Source: Clostridium sp. (GTDB lineage: Bacteria > Bacillota_A > Clostridia > Lachnospirales > Lachnospiraceae). Taken from it: a stretch of 13,156 bases of DNA. A model generated the notes under the pieces. That model made no database searches and was not told the DNA's origin. It was given only the letters and a program-made list of their open reading frames with translations. Position numbers and translations under genes: made by a program. The DNA is taken from positions 1 to 13,156 of the forward strand of contig JAMPAW010000092.1 in NCBI GenBank assembly GCA_023666975.1, in the 5' to 3' direction. Position 1 is the first letter of the stretch. Each line of letters begins with the position of its first letter. Below are positions 6,697 to 13,156 of the stretch, one piece after another.

Positions 6697-6736
6697 TGTG
6701 AAAATTAATGTAAAAAGTCTTTTCAACATTGTAAAA
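6697..6736 (+). repeat. Three TGTrAAA direct repeats around the -35 of the surface-protein promoter
   Basis: TGTGAAA (6697-6703), TGTAAAA (6709-6715) and TGTAAAA (6730-6736) lie on the same strand. Start-to-start distances are 12 and 21 bp, close to one and two helical turns. This resembles response-regulator half sites, though not the exact 11-bp WalR spacing. In such AT-rich sequence chance occurrence is possible. Confidence 0.3.
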
Positions 6737-6748
6737 TTATGCTATACT
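6720..6748 (+). promoter_or_regulatory. Extended -10 promoter of the giant surface-protein gene
   Basis: TTTTCA (6720-6725), 17 bp, TATACT (6743-6748) preceded by TG-C, an extended -10. The predicted start is near 6755, leaving a leader of about 90 nt before ATG 6844. It is a good vegetative sigma-A match. Confidence 0.75.
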
Positions 6749-6784
6749 GAATCAAACTGAGTGTTTTTATCATTTAAGAAAAGA

Positions 6785-6799
6785 ATCGGATATGCCGAT
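6785..6799 (+). other. Small hairpin in the surface-protein leader
   Basis: ATCGG-ATATG-CCGAT is a perfect 5-bp stem about 30 nt into the predicted leader. It has no U-run and no recognised riboswitch motif. It may stabilise the message or be incidental. Confidence 0.35.
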
Positions 6800-6843
6800 A
6801 AACTATTAAAGTGTAGACATGAATAAGTATATGAGGTGATGGA

Positions 6844-9800
6844 ATGAATGCAAAAAACAGATTGATTGAACAATTATTAAGAGTGGCGAAGCGGCACAAG
6901 ATACTGACCTATCCTGTGCTGGCGTTAGTTTCTGTAATCAGTATTTTGAGTTATTTCTTTGACTGGAGCACCGGGGCGGGTAAGAGAGTTGTTGCCGTTT
7001 TCATGGTAATGGTTATGCTGGTTTCGCAGTCTTATTTCCTGACCTCATCGGCATCGGAACAATATGACACATCATTGGTTACTGCAGAGAATGAGGCTGG
7101 TTCGGGAAATGCGGATACTTCAGGAAGCACAAAGGAAGAGGGCGGGAGTCCGTTGGTGGATAGTGCCGATACCGCACAGAGTGCAGCAGATAACAAAGAA
7201 GAGGTTTCTGCAAAACAGGAGACTGCTAACGAGAGTAAGGATAATAACGAGAGTGCAAGTACTACAGAAACCACTGAGACGTCTGCTCCGAATGAAACGA
7301 ATAGTGCGGATAATGCTGTAACCAATGCGGACGTGGCAGATACGGATGTAACTGCGGAATCTGTTCAAGGGGAAGGCGAAGTGTCGGAAGATACGGAAGA
7401 GGAGAATAATGATATTGCAACGCTGGATGACAGCGAAGCGGAGTATGGAAAGGTTAACATTGCTTTTTATATGGACGACGGAGATTTCATCTGTGCGAAG
7501 GAGGCGGCGCTTGATTCCGAAGGGAAGATAGATGCATCGGTGTTCGCTGACGCAAGAGCAACATTTGATACGATGATGATACAGGCAGACGCTTATGCTG
7601 GATGCTTTGAATTTGGCGACTGGTATGTTGGAAATGATAAGCTAGATGAAAATACAATATATCATGATGGTGAGAGCGTTATAGTAAAATCCAGAGCAAA
7701 ACAGACTCACTATAAACTTACGATAAAATATTGGGATGGTAATATTACAAGGCCATATACGGGAGCTATTAATCTGGTTGGCGGCAGTGGAAACATGACA
7801 GTAACTGACGGGACAATTATGATTCCGGTAGATAGATTGGGGCCTACAAAAGTGGTAGAGATTGTAACACCAGCGGATAAAGAAGGTTATCAGGTTGATT
7901 TGACTGAACGGTTAGGCTGCCCTGATTCAGAAGGAGCGCATATTCAACTAAGTGATGTGACCGTGTCCCAATATCACGATAGTTTTTTACCGAAAGTTAC
8001 ATTTAAATGGGTGCCTGAAAAGTATATTATAAATTATAAAATAAATGGAACGATTAGTAAGGAAAAGGTGGATTATGGGAGCGAAAGTCTTTATGCTGCC
8101 AATTATGTAGACAGTCTTGTTCCCCGTGATGGATACACTGTAAATAATTGGAAACTTGAGCCGGATACAGGTCTTGGAACAGTAGAACCGGGAGGTTCTT
8201 TGCCTGACGACTGGCGGAAGGTACTTTACGGTGATTATAAGAAGAATAACGATCAGCCTGCTTATTATATTGTGCCGAATTATGAACCGATTGATATTGC
8301 AATCGGCGAAGATAAAAATCCAAATGAGGTCAGCTATGAATTTGAGTACGGAGTATATAAGGATGAGCAAATCGTACGCGGGCATTATATCAATGATGCT
8401 ACAGGAAAGGGCAGTGATAAGTTTGAATACGATTTAGCTGAAGATATTATTCCTGTGGCGAATCTCAGGGCAAAGGGAATTAGGATAACGGCAGAGAGTG
8501 ACGGGATACATATTGCAGTGGACCCTAAGGGACCTACGGACATTACTGACGGGGAAATCGCTGTACCTTTTTCCATTATTGATAACAATATTAACAAAAG
8601 TGACCGGAATAAACAGAATAAGGATTTTACCATTAAAATCAAGATTGGACCACGAGTAATCCGACCGGAAGATATTGAAGCGACAACGATTTCTAAAGTT
8701 TATGATGGTAAAACGGAATATACCGGCGAAAAGTTCAAATTTGAGACAACAATAAAGGGAGTTTCTCTGGTGGTTCCAGAGCAGGCAGATAATGTTCAAT
8801 TTGCAACTAAAGATGCAGGTCCTACAAGCGTATTGCTGCGCAATTGCGCTCTGGAATTTAACACTGCGCTTGGCGGAAGCAATTGTGACAGTAGGCATTA
8901 TGTGCTGGCGAACAGCGAATTTACCACCACAGGAACGATAGAAAAGCGTAAGGTTGGCTGCAAGATTACCGTGATAAAGCCTGACCGGGGTTATGTACGG
9001 GCAGGTGAAGCGAATCCGCTATGTGAGATTGTAGAAGATAAAACGTTATATTCCGGTGCCAATACGGGATTTCTTGATGCTGATAAGGGCAAGATTAATA
9101 TTAAGGATTATGTAGAGGTTTATGCAGTAGACAGGGCTGACAGTAAACTGTCCGTGGATAATCCGACAATGACGTGCCATATGGGGCTGCAAGGGAAAAC
9201 GGGTATTTCAAGTGGCAATTATGTCTTTGGCTATTTTGTAGAAACAGACGGTGGAACAATCACCAACTCCGATACCGCATTTGAGGTAAGGCTGGAAAAA
9301 CCGGAAGGATATGCGATTACACCGCCAGACCCGGCAACAGGCTGGCATAATCTGGCAACGGCACATGAGCTTTATCTGACACCGGCAGTGGACGGTTATG
9401 ACAGTATACAGATTCTCGAAGATAATGGGGATTATCCGGGACGTCTGGTGATGACAGAGGACCATATCGTTGACGGCAAAATTACTTTCCGTTTATATGA
9501 CAGTAAGACTCATGCTTATACTTCCTATATCACGGAAGAGGCGAAGGTGGATTTGGTGGTACCGGAATACCTGTCCTATGCACTTTCCACGGAAGAGGGT
9601 TCCGACGAAGGACTCTATTTCCCAAGCGAAGGGGAATCGGTAAGTTTTGGTAATTATTTCAATAAGACAGTTACGTTTACGATTCGGTATAAGGATGAGA
9701 CATCCGGGGCAAAGTATTTGTATTATATACTGACCAACACGCTGAGTGAGGGACATTCCGCAGCGACCAGCGGCAATGCTTTTTCTACATTGTTTAGCAA

Positions 9801-12636
9801 GACGGATGTGGAGGGTGAATACGTTGCCAATATTACCGTTCCGGCAGATATGGTTGACAAAATGGGTCAGATTGTTTTCTGGGCAGAGGACGAAGCCGGA
9901 AACAGAGAACCGGAAGAGGCACATTTGCTGCGACGTAATAATGAAGGTGCAGACGAGTGGGCAGTGGAACAGAACGGTCCGAAGCTTAGCACCTTGGAGG
10001 TAGTGACAGCAGACGGCAGAAGAGTTACCGGTTTTAGCGACAGGTATTATGCTTCCTGCGTAGCCAATATTCATGCAGAGGATGCGACGTCAGGACTCCA
10101 TGACCTTGTCTGGTATGTAAAAGGCGCAGAGGACAATGCCATTCAGGTATCGGTAGCGGAAGAAAGTTCCGTGGCGAAAACTACTGAGCAGGATTTTGAA
10201 CTGGCGGTGAATGAAGAGGCGATTCCCGGTGGAAGCAAGGATGATAAGCCGGGATATTATGAATTGTATGCGCAGGTTACGGATAATGCGGGCAATGTGT
10301 CGGAATCAAACCATGTGAGCTTTTATGTGGATGATGTCAATCCGGTAATCCAGCTGGATGAGGATTATGATTATCTCGGCTACCACAAAACTGCGCGGAT
10401 TGATTTCGAGGTTTGGGACACGATTAGCGGTGTGGCGCATATTGACGTATGGGACGCTACGGACCCGGATCACAGAGTCAGAATGTACGATGTCAAGACA
10501 GAGGACAGATATACGACAGAGGATGGCATAGAGGTTACCAAATGGTATTTTAATACATCTGCAAAGGGAGTTTATGAAATCGTAGCAGAGGATTATGCCG
10601 GCAATACTTATACGGAGAGAATTGACTTATACAATGTGTCCAATGAAGTGCCGCCGTGTCCGCAGGTGATTTTGCCGGAAGCAAATGACAATGGCTGGAT
10701 TTCCGCTGATGATGCAATCGTTCAGGTTCAGAATGTCACAAGGACCGATAGTGACGGCATGGGTGTCCGTACATATTATGAGATGTGGAAAGAGGGCGAG
10801 AGTAGCGGCACTCCGATACATTTGCCAAGTACGGCGGGCGATTTTGTGAACGTCAAGATTCCGGGTGAGGGTGTGATTAATCTTCACACATGGAGTGAGA
10901 GCCTGACCGGAGTGAAATGTGAGGAACCGAAAGCCCATGTCTATAATATGAAAGTGGATCTGACCAAACCGGTGATTGAGAAGACGATTACAAGGGGTTC
11001 AGGCAGCACTATCCGCGTGAACTTTAATGTAACAGATACATTGAGTGGTGTAAACCAAAATGCGATTAAAGTAATTTATAATGGTCAGACACCTCAGGCG
11101 GTTTCACATACACAAATTGAGAATGGATATAGCTGCAGCTTTGTGGTGGATAAAACAGGAAGCTATGTTATTCAGGCAGCTGACATGGCAGGCAATGAGA
11201 CGGTATTGGATGCATATTCTCCAATGAGCATGCGGGTAAATGCCGTAAGAGATATAACGGATACGCAGGCAATCGTAGGTGCACGGGTGATAAAAGGCAC
11301 TTCCGATATCGATACGGTAAATATTTCTTACTGTAAGACAGCCGAATATCCAAATTATACCGAAAATAGTGCCCTGCCGATAAAAGACAGTGTAACCGGT
11401 AACTTTACGATTTCCGCTTCACTGGATGATCTGACACCGGGAACCAACTATGTGTACAGGGTAAGGGCAGTGTCGGCAGACGGCGAGATTTTGGAGTATG
11501 AAGGATATTTCCGAACGCTGTCGGCAGAGGATCAGGGTGTGAATGTTTCCGGTATGGCCTATTATTCTGACCCGTCAGTAAATGGTATAATTACAGTAGG
11601 CTTGTACAGAGGTAATGAATGTATTCGGGCAAAGAGCATGAATACAGCCGAAGAGCAGAGCTTCACTTTTGAAAACGTACCGGACGGTGTTTATAATATT
11701 GTGGCGACCGATGAAATACACTCTAAGAGTGCAAGGGTGGTTATCTCCAACGGTTCAATACTGTATCCACAGAACAGCTCGATTGTATTGATTTTGTCAT
11801 CACGGAATACGTCTGTGGAGATTGCTCCGGATGATGTTACGGAAGGCGATAAGAATCTATACAAAAATGTATCCGTTGATAATCTGGATTCCATTTTTGA
11901 TGATACGACCAATTTTGGGGACGAATACGATGAAGAGTGGCTGGAAAATGGCGGAAACATTGAGTTTAAACTTTATGCGTCACTGATTAAGACTGCAAAT
12001 GTAGGTGACGGAGTGCCGGCAATCGTATATCGGGTTGCAGGAGAATATAAGATTGTCGCTGCCTATTTGGACTTCTCCATTTATAAGATATATACGGACA
12101 GCGCAGGCAATATTATTAGCCGTAAGCAAGTGCATACTTTAGGAGGAGGCTCCTCTGTAGATATTACGATTCCGTTGGGTGACCTTGCCGGAAAGCCGGG
12201 TCTGGAAGTGATTCGTGTCCATGGTAATGAGGGAACTTCTCTGGCGGATTTGGACGGTCCAGGTAATGCAACATACACGATTAACAGTAATCTGTTCTCT
12301 ACCTATGCACTTGTGTATTCGATGGACAGAACGGAGGACCCGAATACACCAAATACGCCAAATACACCGACGGTAAATAACGGAGTGGGAACAACAGGAC
12401 CTTCTACTGACGGAAGTATTTATACAGGAGACGACATTGGCGGGGAAGAAATTCCGATTGACAGTACGCAGTCTCCGGCGCATTCGACGAACAACAACAG
12501 TTCCTTTGGTTCTTTGCGAAGTAACGGTTCGGCAAAGACCGGTGATACGGCTCCGATAGCAGCTGTGGCATTGATGATGATTGCTGCAGCCGGCGGAGTA
12601 GTTGTACTGAGAAAAAAGAGCAGACAGTATGATTAA
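6844..12636 (+). CDS. Giant multi-Ig surface protein with variant sorting signal
   Basis: A protein of 1930 residues, uninterrupted. The N-terminus has two hydrophobic segments, about 19-39 (ILTYPVLALVSVISILSYFF) and 49-67, separated by DWSTGAGKR. A Ser/Thr/Glu/Asp-rich stretch follows (71-200). Two beta-grasp-like InlB-type repeats lie at about 202-290 (FGDWYVGNDKLDENTIY) and 393-483. A YDG/MBG-type domain is at about 613-702 (SKVYDGKTEYTG). Divergent Ig-like modules from about 930 to 1465 carry D-x-x-SG and AGN signatures (SG near 951, 1080, 1192, 1398; AGN near 1020, 1151, 1254, 1451). An FN3 domain is at about 1468-1560, a carboxypeptidase-regulatory/CnaB-like domain at about 1566-1640, and a C-terminal domain ends in FSTYALVYSMD (about 1660-1826). 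An Asn/Thr/Pro/Ser linker follows, then SAKTGD (1896-1901), a hydrophobic span and the tail RKKSRQYD. The expected role is adhesion or surface display. Ligand and name are not recognised. The start has GAGGTG 5 nt upstream. No terminator is evident after it. Confidence 0.88.
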   Translation: MNAKNRLIEQLLRVAKRHKILTYPVLALVSVISILSYFFDWSTGAGKRVVAVFMVMVMLVSQSYFLTSSASEQYDTSLVTAENEAGSGNADTSGSTKEEGGSPLVDSADTAQSAADNKEEVSAKQETANESKDNNESASTTETTETSAPNETNSADNAVTNADVADTDVTAESVQGEGEVSEDTEEENNDIATLDDSEAEYGKVNIAFYMDDGDFICAKEAALDSEGKIDASVFADARATFDTMMIQADAYAGCFEFGDWYVGNDKLDENTIYHDGESVIVKSRAKQTHYKLTIKYWDGNITRPYTGAINLVGGSGNMTVTDGTIMIPVDRLGPTKVVEIVTPADKEGYQVDLTERLGCPDSEGAHIQLSDVTVSQYHDSFLPKVTFKWVPEKYIINYKINGTISKEKVDYGSESLYAANYVDSLVPRDGYTVNNWKLEPDTGLGTVEPGGSLPDDWRKVLYGDYKKNNDQPAYYIVPNYEPIDIAIGEDKNPNEVSYEFEYGVYKDEQIVRGHYINDATGKGSDKFEYDLAEDIIPVANLRAKGIRITAESDGIHIAVDPKGPTDITDGEIAVPFSIIDNNINKSDRNKQNKDFTIKIKIGPRVIRPEDIEATTISKVYDGKTEYTGEKFKFETTIKGVSLVVPEQADNVQFATKDAGPTSVLLRNCALEFNTALGGSNCDSRHYVLANSEFTTTGTIEKRKVGCKITVIKPDRGYVRAGEANPLCEIVEDKTLYSGANTGFLDADKGKINIKDYVEVYAVDRADSKLSVDNPTMTCHMGLQGKTGISSGNYVFGYFVETDGGTITNSDTAFEVRLEKPEGYAITPPDPATGWHNLATAHELYLTPAVDGYDSIQILEDNGDYPGRLVMTEDHIVDGKITFRLYDSKTHAYTSYITEEAKVDLVVPEYLSYALSTEEGSDEGLYFPSEGESVSFGNYFNKTVTFTIRYKDETSGAKYLYYILTNTLSEGHSAATSGNAFSTLFSKTDVEGEYVANITVPADMVDKMGQIVFWAEDEAGNREPEEAHLLRRNNEGADEWAVEQNGPKLSTLEVVTADGRRVTGFSDRYYASCVANIHAEDATSGLHDLVWYVKGAEDNAIQVSVAEESSVAKTTEQDFELAVNEEAIPGGSKDDKPGYYELYAQVTDNAGNVSESNHVSFYVDDVNPVIQLDEDYDYLGYHKTARIDFEVWDTISGVAHIDVWDATDPDHRVRMYDVKTEDRYTTEDGIEVTKWYFNTSAKGVYEIVAEDYAGNTYTERIDLYNVSNEVPPCPQVILPEANDNGWISADDAIVQVQNVTRTDSDGMGVRTYYEMWKEGESSGTPIHLPSTAGDFVNVKIPGEGVINLHTWSESLTGVKCEEPKAHVYNMKVDLTKPVIEKTITRGSGSTIRVNFNVTDTLSGVNQNAIKVIYNGQTPQAVSHTQIENGYSCSFVVDKTGSYVIQAADMAGNETVLDAYSPMSMRVNAVRDITDTQAIVGARVIKGTSDIDTVNISYCKTAEYPNYTENSALPIKDSVTGNFTISASLDDLTPGTNYVYRVRAVSADGEILEYEGYFRTLSAEDQGVNVSGMAYYSDPSVNGIITVGLYRGNECIRAKSMNTAEEQSFTFENVPDGVYNIVATDEIHSKSARVVISNGSILYPQNSSIVLILSSRNTSVEIAPDDVTEGDKNLYKNVSVDNLDSIFDDTTNFGDEYDEEWLENGGNIEFKLYASLIKTANVGDGVPAIVYRVAGEYKIVAAYLDFSIYKIYTDSAGNIISRKQVHTLGGGSSVDITIPLGDLAGKPGLEVIRVHGNEGTSLADLDGPGNATYTINSNLFSTYALVYSMDRTEDPNTPNTPNTPTVNNGVGTTGPSTDGSIYTGDDIGGEEIPIDSTQSPAHSTNNNSSFGSLRSNGSAKTGDTAPIAAVALMMIAAAGGVVVLRKKSRQYD
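12343..12369 (+). repeat. Three 9-bp Asn-Thr-Pro repeats
   Basis: AATACACCA, AATACGCCA and AATACACCG encode NTP three times at the start of the wall-spanning linker before the sorting signal. Slippage could alter the copy number in frame. Confidence 0.7.
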
Positions 12637-12674
12637 AAAGCATTGAATATCATAATTATTTAACATTTATTTCC

Positions 12675-12704
12675 TTAATAAAATGAAGTTCCCTGCAAAT
12701 ACTA
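12675..12704 (+). promoter_or_regulatory. Sigma-G-like promoter of the spore protein gene
   Basis: TTAATA (12675-12680), 17 bp, AATACTA (12698-12704) matches the forespore sigma-G pattern (TGAATA, about 17, CATACTA) at 5/6 and 6/7. The predicted start is near 12711. A perfect TATAAT overlaps at 12703-12708 but lacks a good -35 for sigma-A. Forespore expression is expected for a SASP gene. The match is seen; the usage is inferred. Confidence 0.55.
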
Positions 12705-12709
12705 TAATC

Positions 12710-12727
12710 AAGACATGAGAATGTCTT
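12710..12727 (+). other. 5'-terminal hairpin of the SASP transcript
   Basis: AAGACAT-GAGA-ATGTCTT is a perfect 7-bp stem closed by a GNRA-type tetraloop. It sits at the predicted start of the sigma-G-type transcript, where it could protect the message 5' end, as expected for a long-lived forespore mRNA (inference). Confidence 0.5.
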
Positions 12728-12741
12728 AAAAATATAGATTT

Positions 12742-12747
12742 GGAGGG
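12742..12747 (+). promoter_or_regulatory. Ribosome binding site of the SASP gene
   Basis: GGAGGG about 8 nt before ATG 12755. It fixes the start at MSSNASKK and rules out the TTG at 12740, which overlaps the ribosome site itself. Confidence 0.85.
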
Positions 12748-12754
12748 AACTGTT

Positions 12755-12943
12755 ATGTCAAGTAATGCAAGCAAGAAATCTGACGCATTGAACAAGTTCA
12801 AAATGGAGTGTGCATCTGAAGTAGGCGTTTCTTTAAAGAACGGTTACAATGGTGACCTGACTTCAAGAGAGAACGGTTCCGTTGGTGGACAGATGACCAA
12901 GAAGTTAGTTGAAGCTCAGATGAACCAGATGGCTGGTAAGTAA
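12755..12943 (+). CDS. Alpha/beta-type small acid-soluble spore protein (SASP)
   Basis: A protein of 62 residues, the usual size. Alpha/beta SASPs coat forespore DNA, shift it to an A-like form, protect it from UV, heat and peroxide damage, and are degraded at germination by the GPR protease. Both family motifs are present: ALNKFKMECASEVGV (residues 11-25), containing the GPR cleavage region, and GDLTSRENGSVGGQMTKKLVE (residues 33-53). Cys19 follows Glu18 where most family members carry Ile, Val or Phe at the GPR site. The gene has its own sigma-G-like promoter and terminator, so it is monocistronic. A surface-protein gene upstream and a possible convergent gene downstream suggest no functional link with its neighbours. 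Confidence 0.95.
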   Translation: MSSNASKKSDALNKFKMECASEVGVSLKNGYNGDLTSRENGSVGGQMTKKLVEAQMNQMAGK

Positions 12944-12978
12944 TCGATACCGATTACGGGAATGACCGCTTAGGCGGT
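12940..12978 (+). other. Two hairpins immediately after the SASP coding region
   Basis: GTAATCG-ATAC-CGATTAC (12940-12957) is a perfect 7-bp stem that overlaps the TAA stop. ACCGC-TTAG-GCGGT (12965-12978) is a perfect 5-bp stem 7 nt further on. Neither has a U-run. They may protect the 3' end or form part of a longer 3' UTR structure with the terminator. Confidence 0.45.
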
Positions 12979-12999
12979 GAAGAGTGGTAAACGGGAAAT

Positions 13000-13046
13000 A
13001 AAGGTCGTAATCTACTTTTTGTAAAAAAGGCAGATTACGACCTTTT
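13000..13046 (+). terminator. Terminator of the SASP gene, long stem
   Basis: AAAGGTCGTAATCT (13000-13013) is the exact reverse complement of 13032-13045, a 14-bp stem. The 18-nt loop can itself pair CTTTTT (13015-13020) with AAAAAG (13024-13029). The following U-run is short (TTTT at 13043-13046, partly in the stem). The A/T-rich flanks could also let it act for a gene arriving from the right on the minus strand. Confidence 0.75.
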
Positions 13047-13084
13047 CCTGTTGTAGGGCAATCGCTTAATATTTTTTATCGCTA

Positions 13085-13156
13085 TCAAAGTTTCGATAAA
13101 TAAATTTCTGCGCTCTGGCTCGTCATGTTATACTCGCGAACGAAATTGATTGCCGA
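13085..13156 (-). CDS. Possible 3' end of a minus-strand gene, unknown
   Basis: Reading the minus strand from the window edge gives 23 open codons ending in TGA (13085-13087), encoding SAINFVREYNMTSQSAEIYL then SKL. The residue mix looks protein-like, and the nearby long stem at 13000-13045 could serve as its terminator. The product is not recognised. The frame is too short to exclude chance. On the plus strand the same stretch has an extended -10-like TGT-TATACT (13126-13134) with a poor -35, and a hairpin TTTATCG/CGATAAA (13075-13100). Confidence 0.3.
   Translation of the reverse strand, partial: SAINFVREYNMTSQSAEIYLSKL

Larger units (their letters stand above)
6429..6843. other. Divergent intergenic region between ptb and the giant surface-protein gene
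   Basis: 415 bp without a convincing gene. From left to right it holds the ptb ribosome site, the ptb leader with tandem hairpins (6490-6534), the ptb promoter (6549-6577), about 140 bp of AT-rich spacer containing a small inverted repeat (6657-6673) and three TGTrAAA direct repeats (6697-6736), the surface-protein promoter (6720-6748), and its roughly 90-nt leader with one 5-bp hairpin. No tRNA or recognised riboswitch was seen. Confidence 0.8.
12687..12751 (+). promoter_or_regulatory. Anti-Shine-Dalgarno inverted repeat spanning the SASP promoter
   Basis: AGTTCCCT (12687-12694) is the exact reverse complement of AGGGAACT (12744-12751), which contains most of the GGAGGG ribosome site. A second perfect hairpin (12710-12727) nests inside. 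The left arm lies between the -35 and -10, so it is absent from transcripts starting at this promoter. It would be present only in read-through RNA from the surface-protein gene, where it could block translation. Confidence 0.5.

Noticed and set aside
6690..6720. Rex (NADH-sensing repressor) operator near TTGTGAAAATT
   Set aside because: Only the left half resembles the Rex palindrome. The right half does not match, and the other CACAA/TTGTA dyad has the wrong orientation.
12637..12710. Terminator for the giant surface-protein gene
   Set aside because: Only weak AT-rich pairings (for example CATTTATT with AATAAAATG, with a bulge) and no U-run were seen. None is convincing.

Overview
The window looks like chromosome from a spore-forming, butyrate-producing Bacillota, most likely a Lachnospiraceae-type gut Clostridia. 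Four things support this: an alpha/beta-type small acid-soluble spore protein (SASP), a phosphotransbutyrylase/butyrate kinase pair, Gram-positive cell-wall and surface proteins with Big_2, ricin-type lectin, BspA-like LRR_5 and sorting-signal modules, and strong AGGAGG-type ribosome binding sites. The species cannot be named from the sequence alone.

Layout, left to right. (1) 3-191 (+): the C-terminal end of a DUF1703/PD-(D/E)XK-type AAA ATPase. It is followed by a small palindrome and a strong U-tailed hairpin. (2) 341-2911 (+): a secreted modular peptidoglycan hydrolase (CHAP, PG-binding, ricin lectin, Big_2, a 36-bp-repeat Thr/Pro/Glu linker, LRR_5). (3) 3034-4293 (+): an unsecreted two-LysM GH18 protein of the YaaH/SleL spore-cortex/coat type, preceded by a sigma-E-like promoter. 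(4) A bidirectional terminator at 4303-4341 separates these genes from the convergent minus-strand operon ptb (5514-6428) then buk (4368-5435). That operon has its own promoter, a repeat-rich leader and a hairpin between the two genes. (5) A 415-bp divergent intergenic region (6429-6843) holds the ptb promoter and the extended -10 promoter of the next gene. (6) 6844-12636 (+): a 1930-residue multi-Ig surface protein with two N-terminal hydrophobic segments and a non-canonical KTGD sorting signal. (7) 12755-12943 (+): a SASP gene with a sigma-G-like promoter, followed by hairpins and a terminator. (8) The last ~70 bases may hold the 3' end of a minus-strand gene.

How the genes work together. 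Ptb and Buk form one pathway: butyryl-CoA to butyryl-phosphate to butyrate plus ATP. The GH18/LysM protein and the SASP are independent sporulation/germination genes. The CHAP protein and the giant surface protein are cell-envelope genes. I see no phage, IS element, CRISPR array or defence island, apart from the truncated ATPase/nuclease fragment at the left edge.

The most interesting signals are regulatory. (a) An 8-bp anti-Shine-Dalgarno arm lies inside the SASP promoter. It would be present only in read-through transcripts, which would keep the spore protein untranslated unless its own promoter is used. (b) The ptb leader carries a tandem near-repeat of small hairpins with mutually exclusive folds. 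(c) The giant surface protein has a two-helix N-terminus whose topology is hard to reconcile with an exported protein. I found no clear new multi-gene system.
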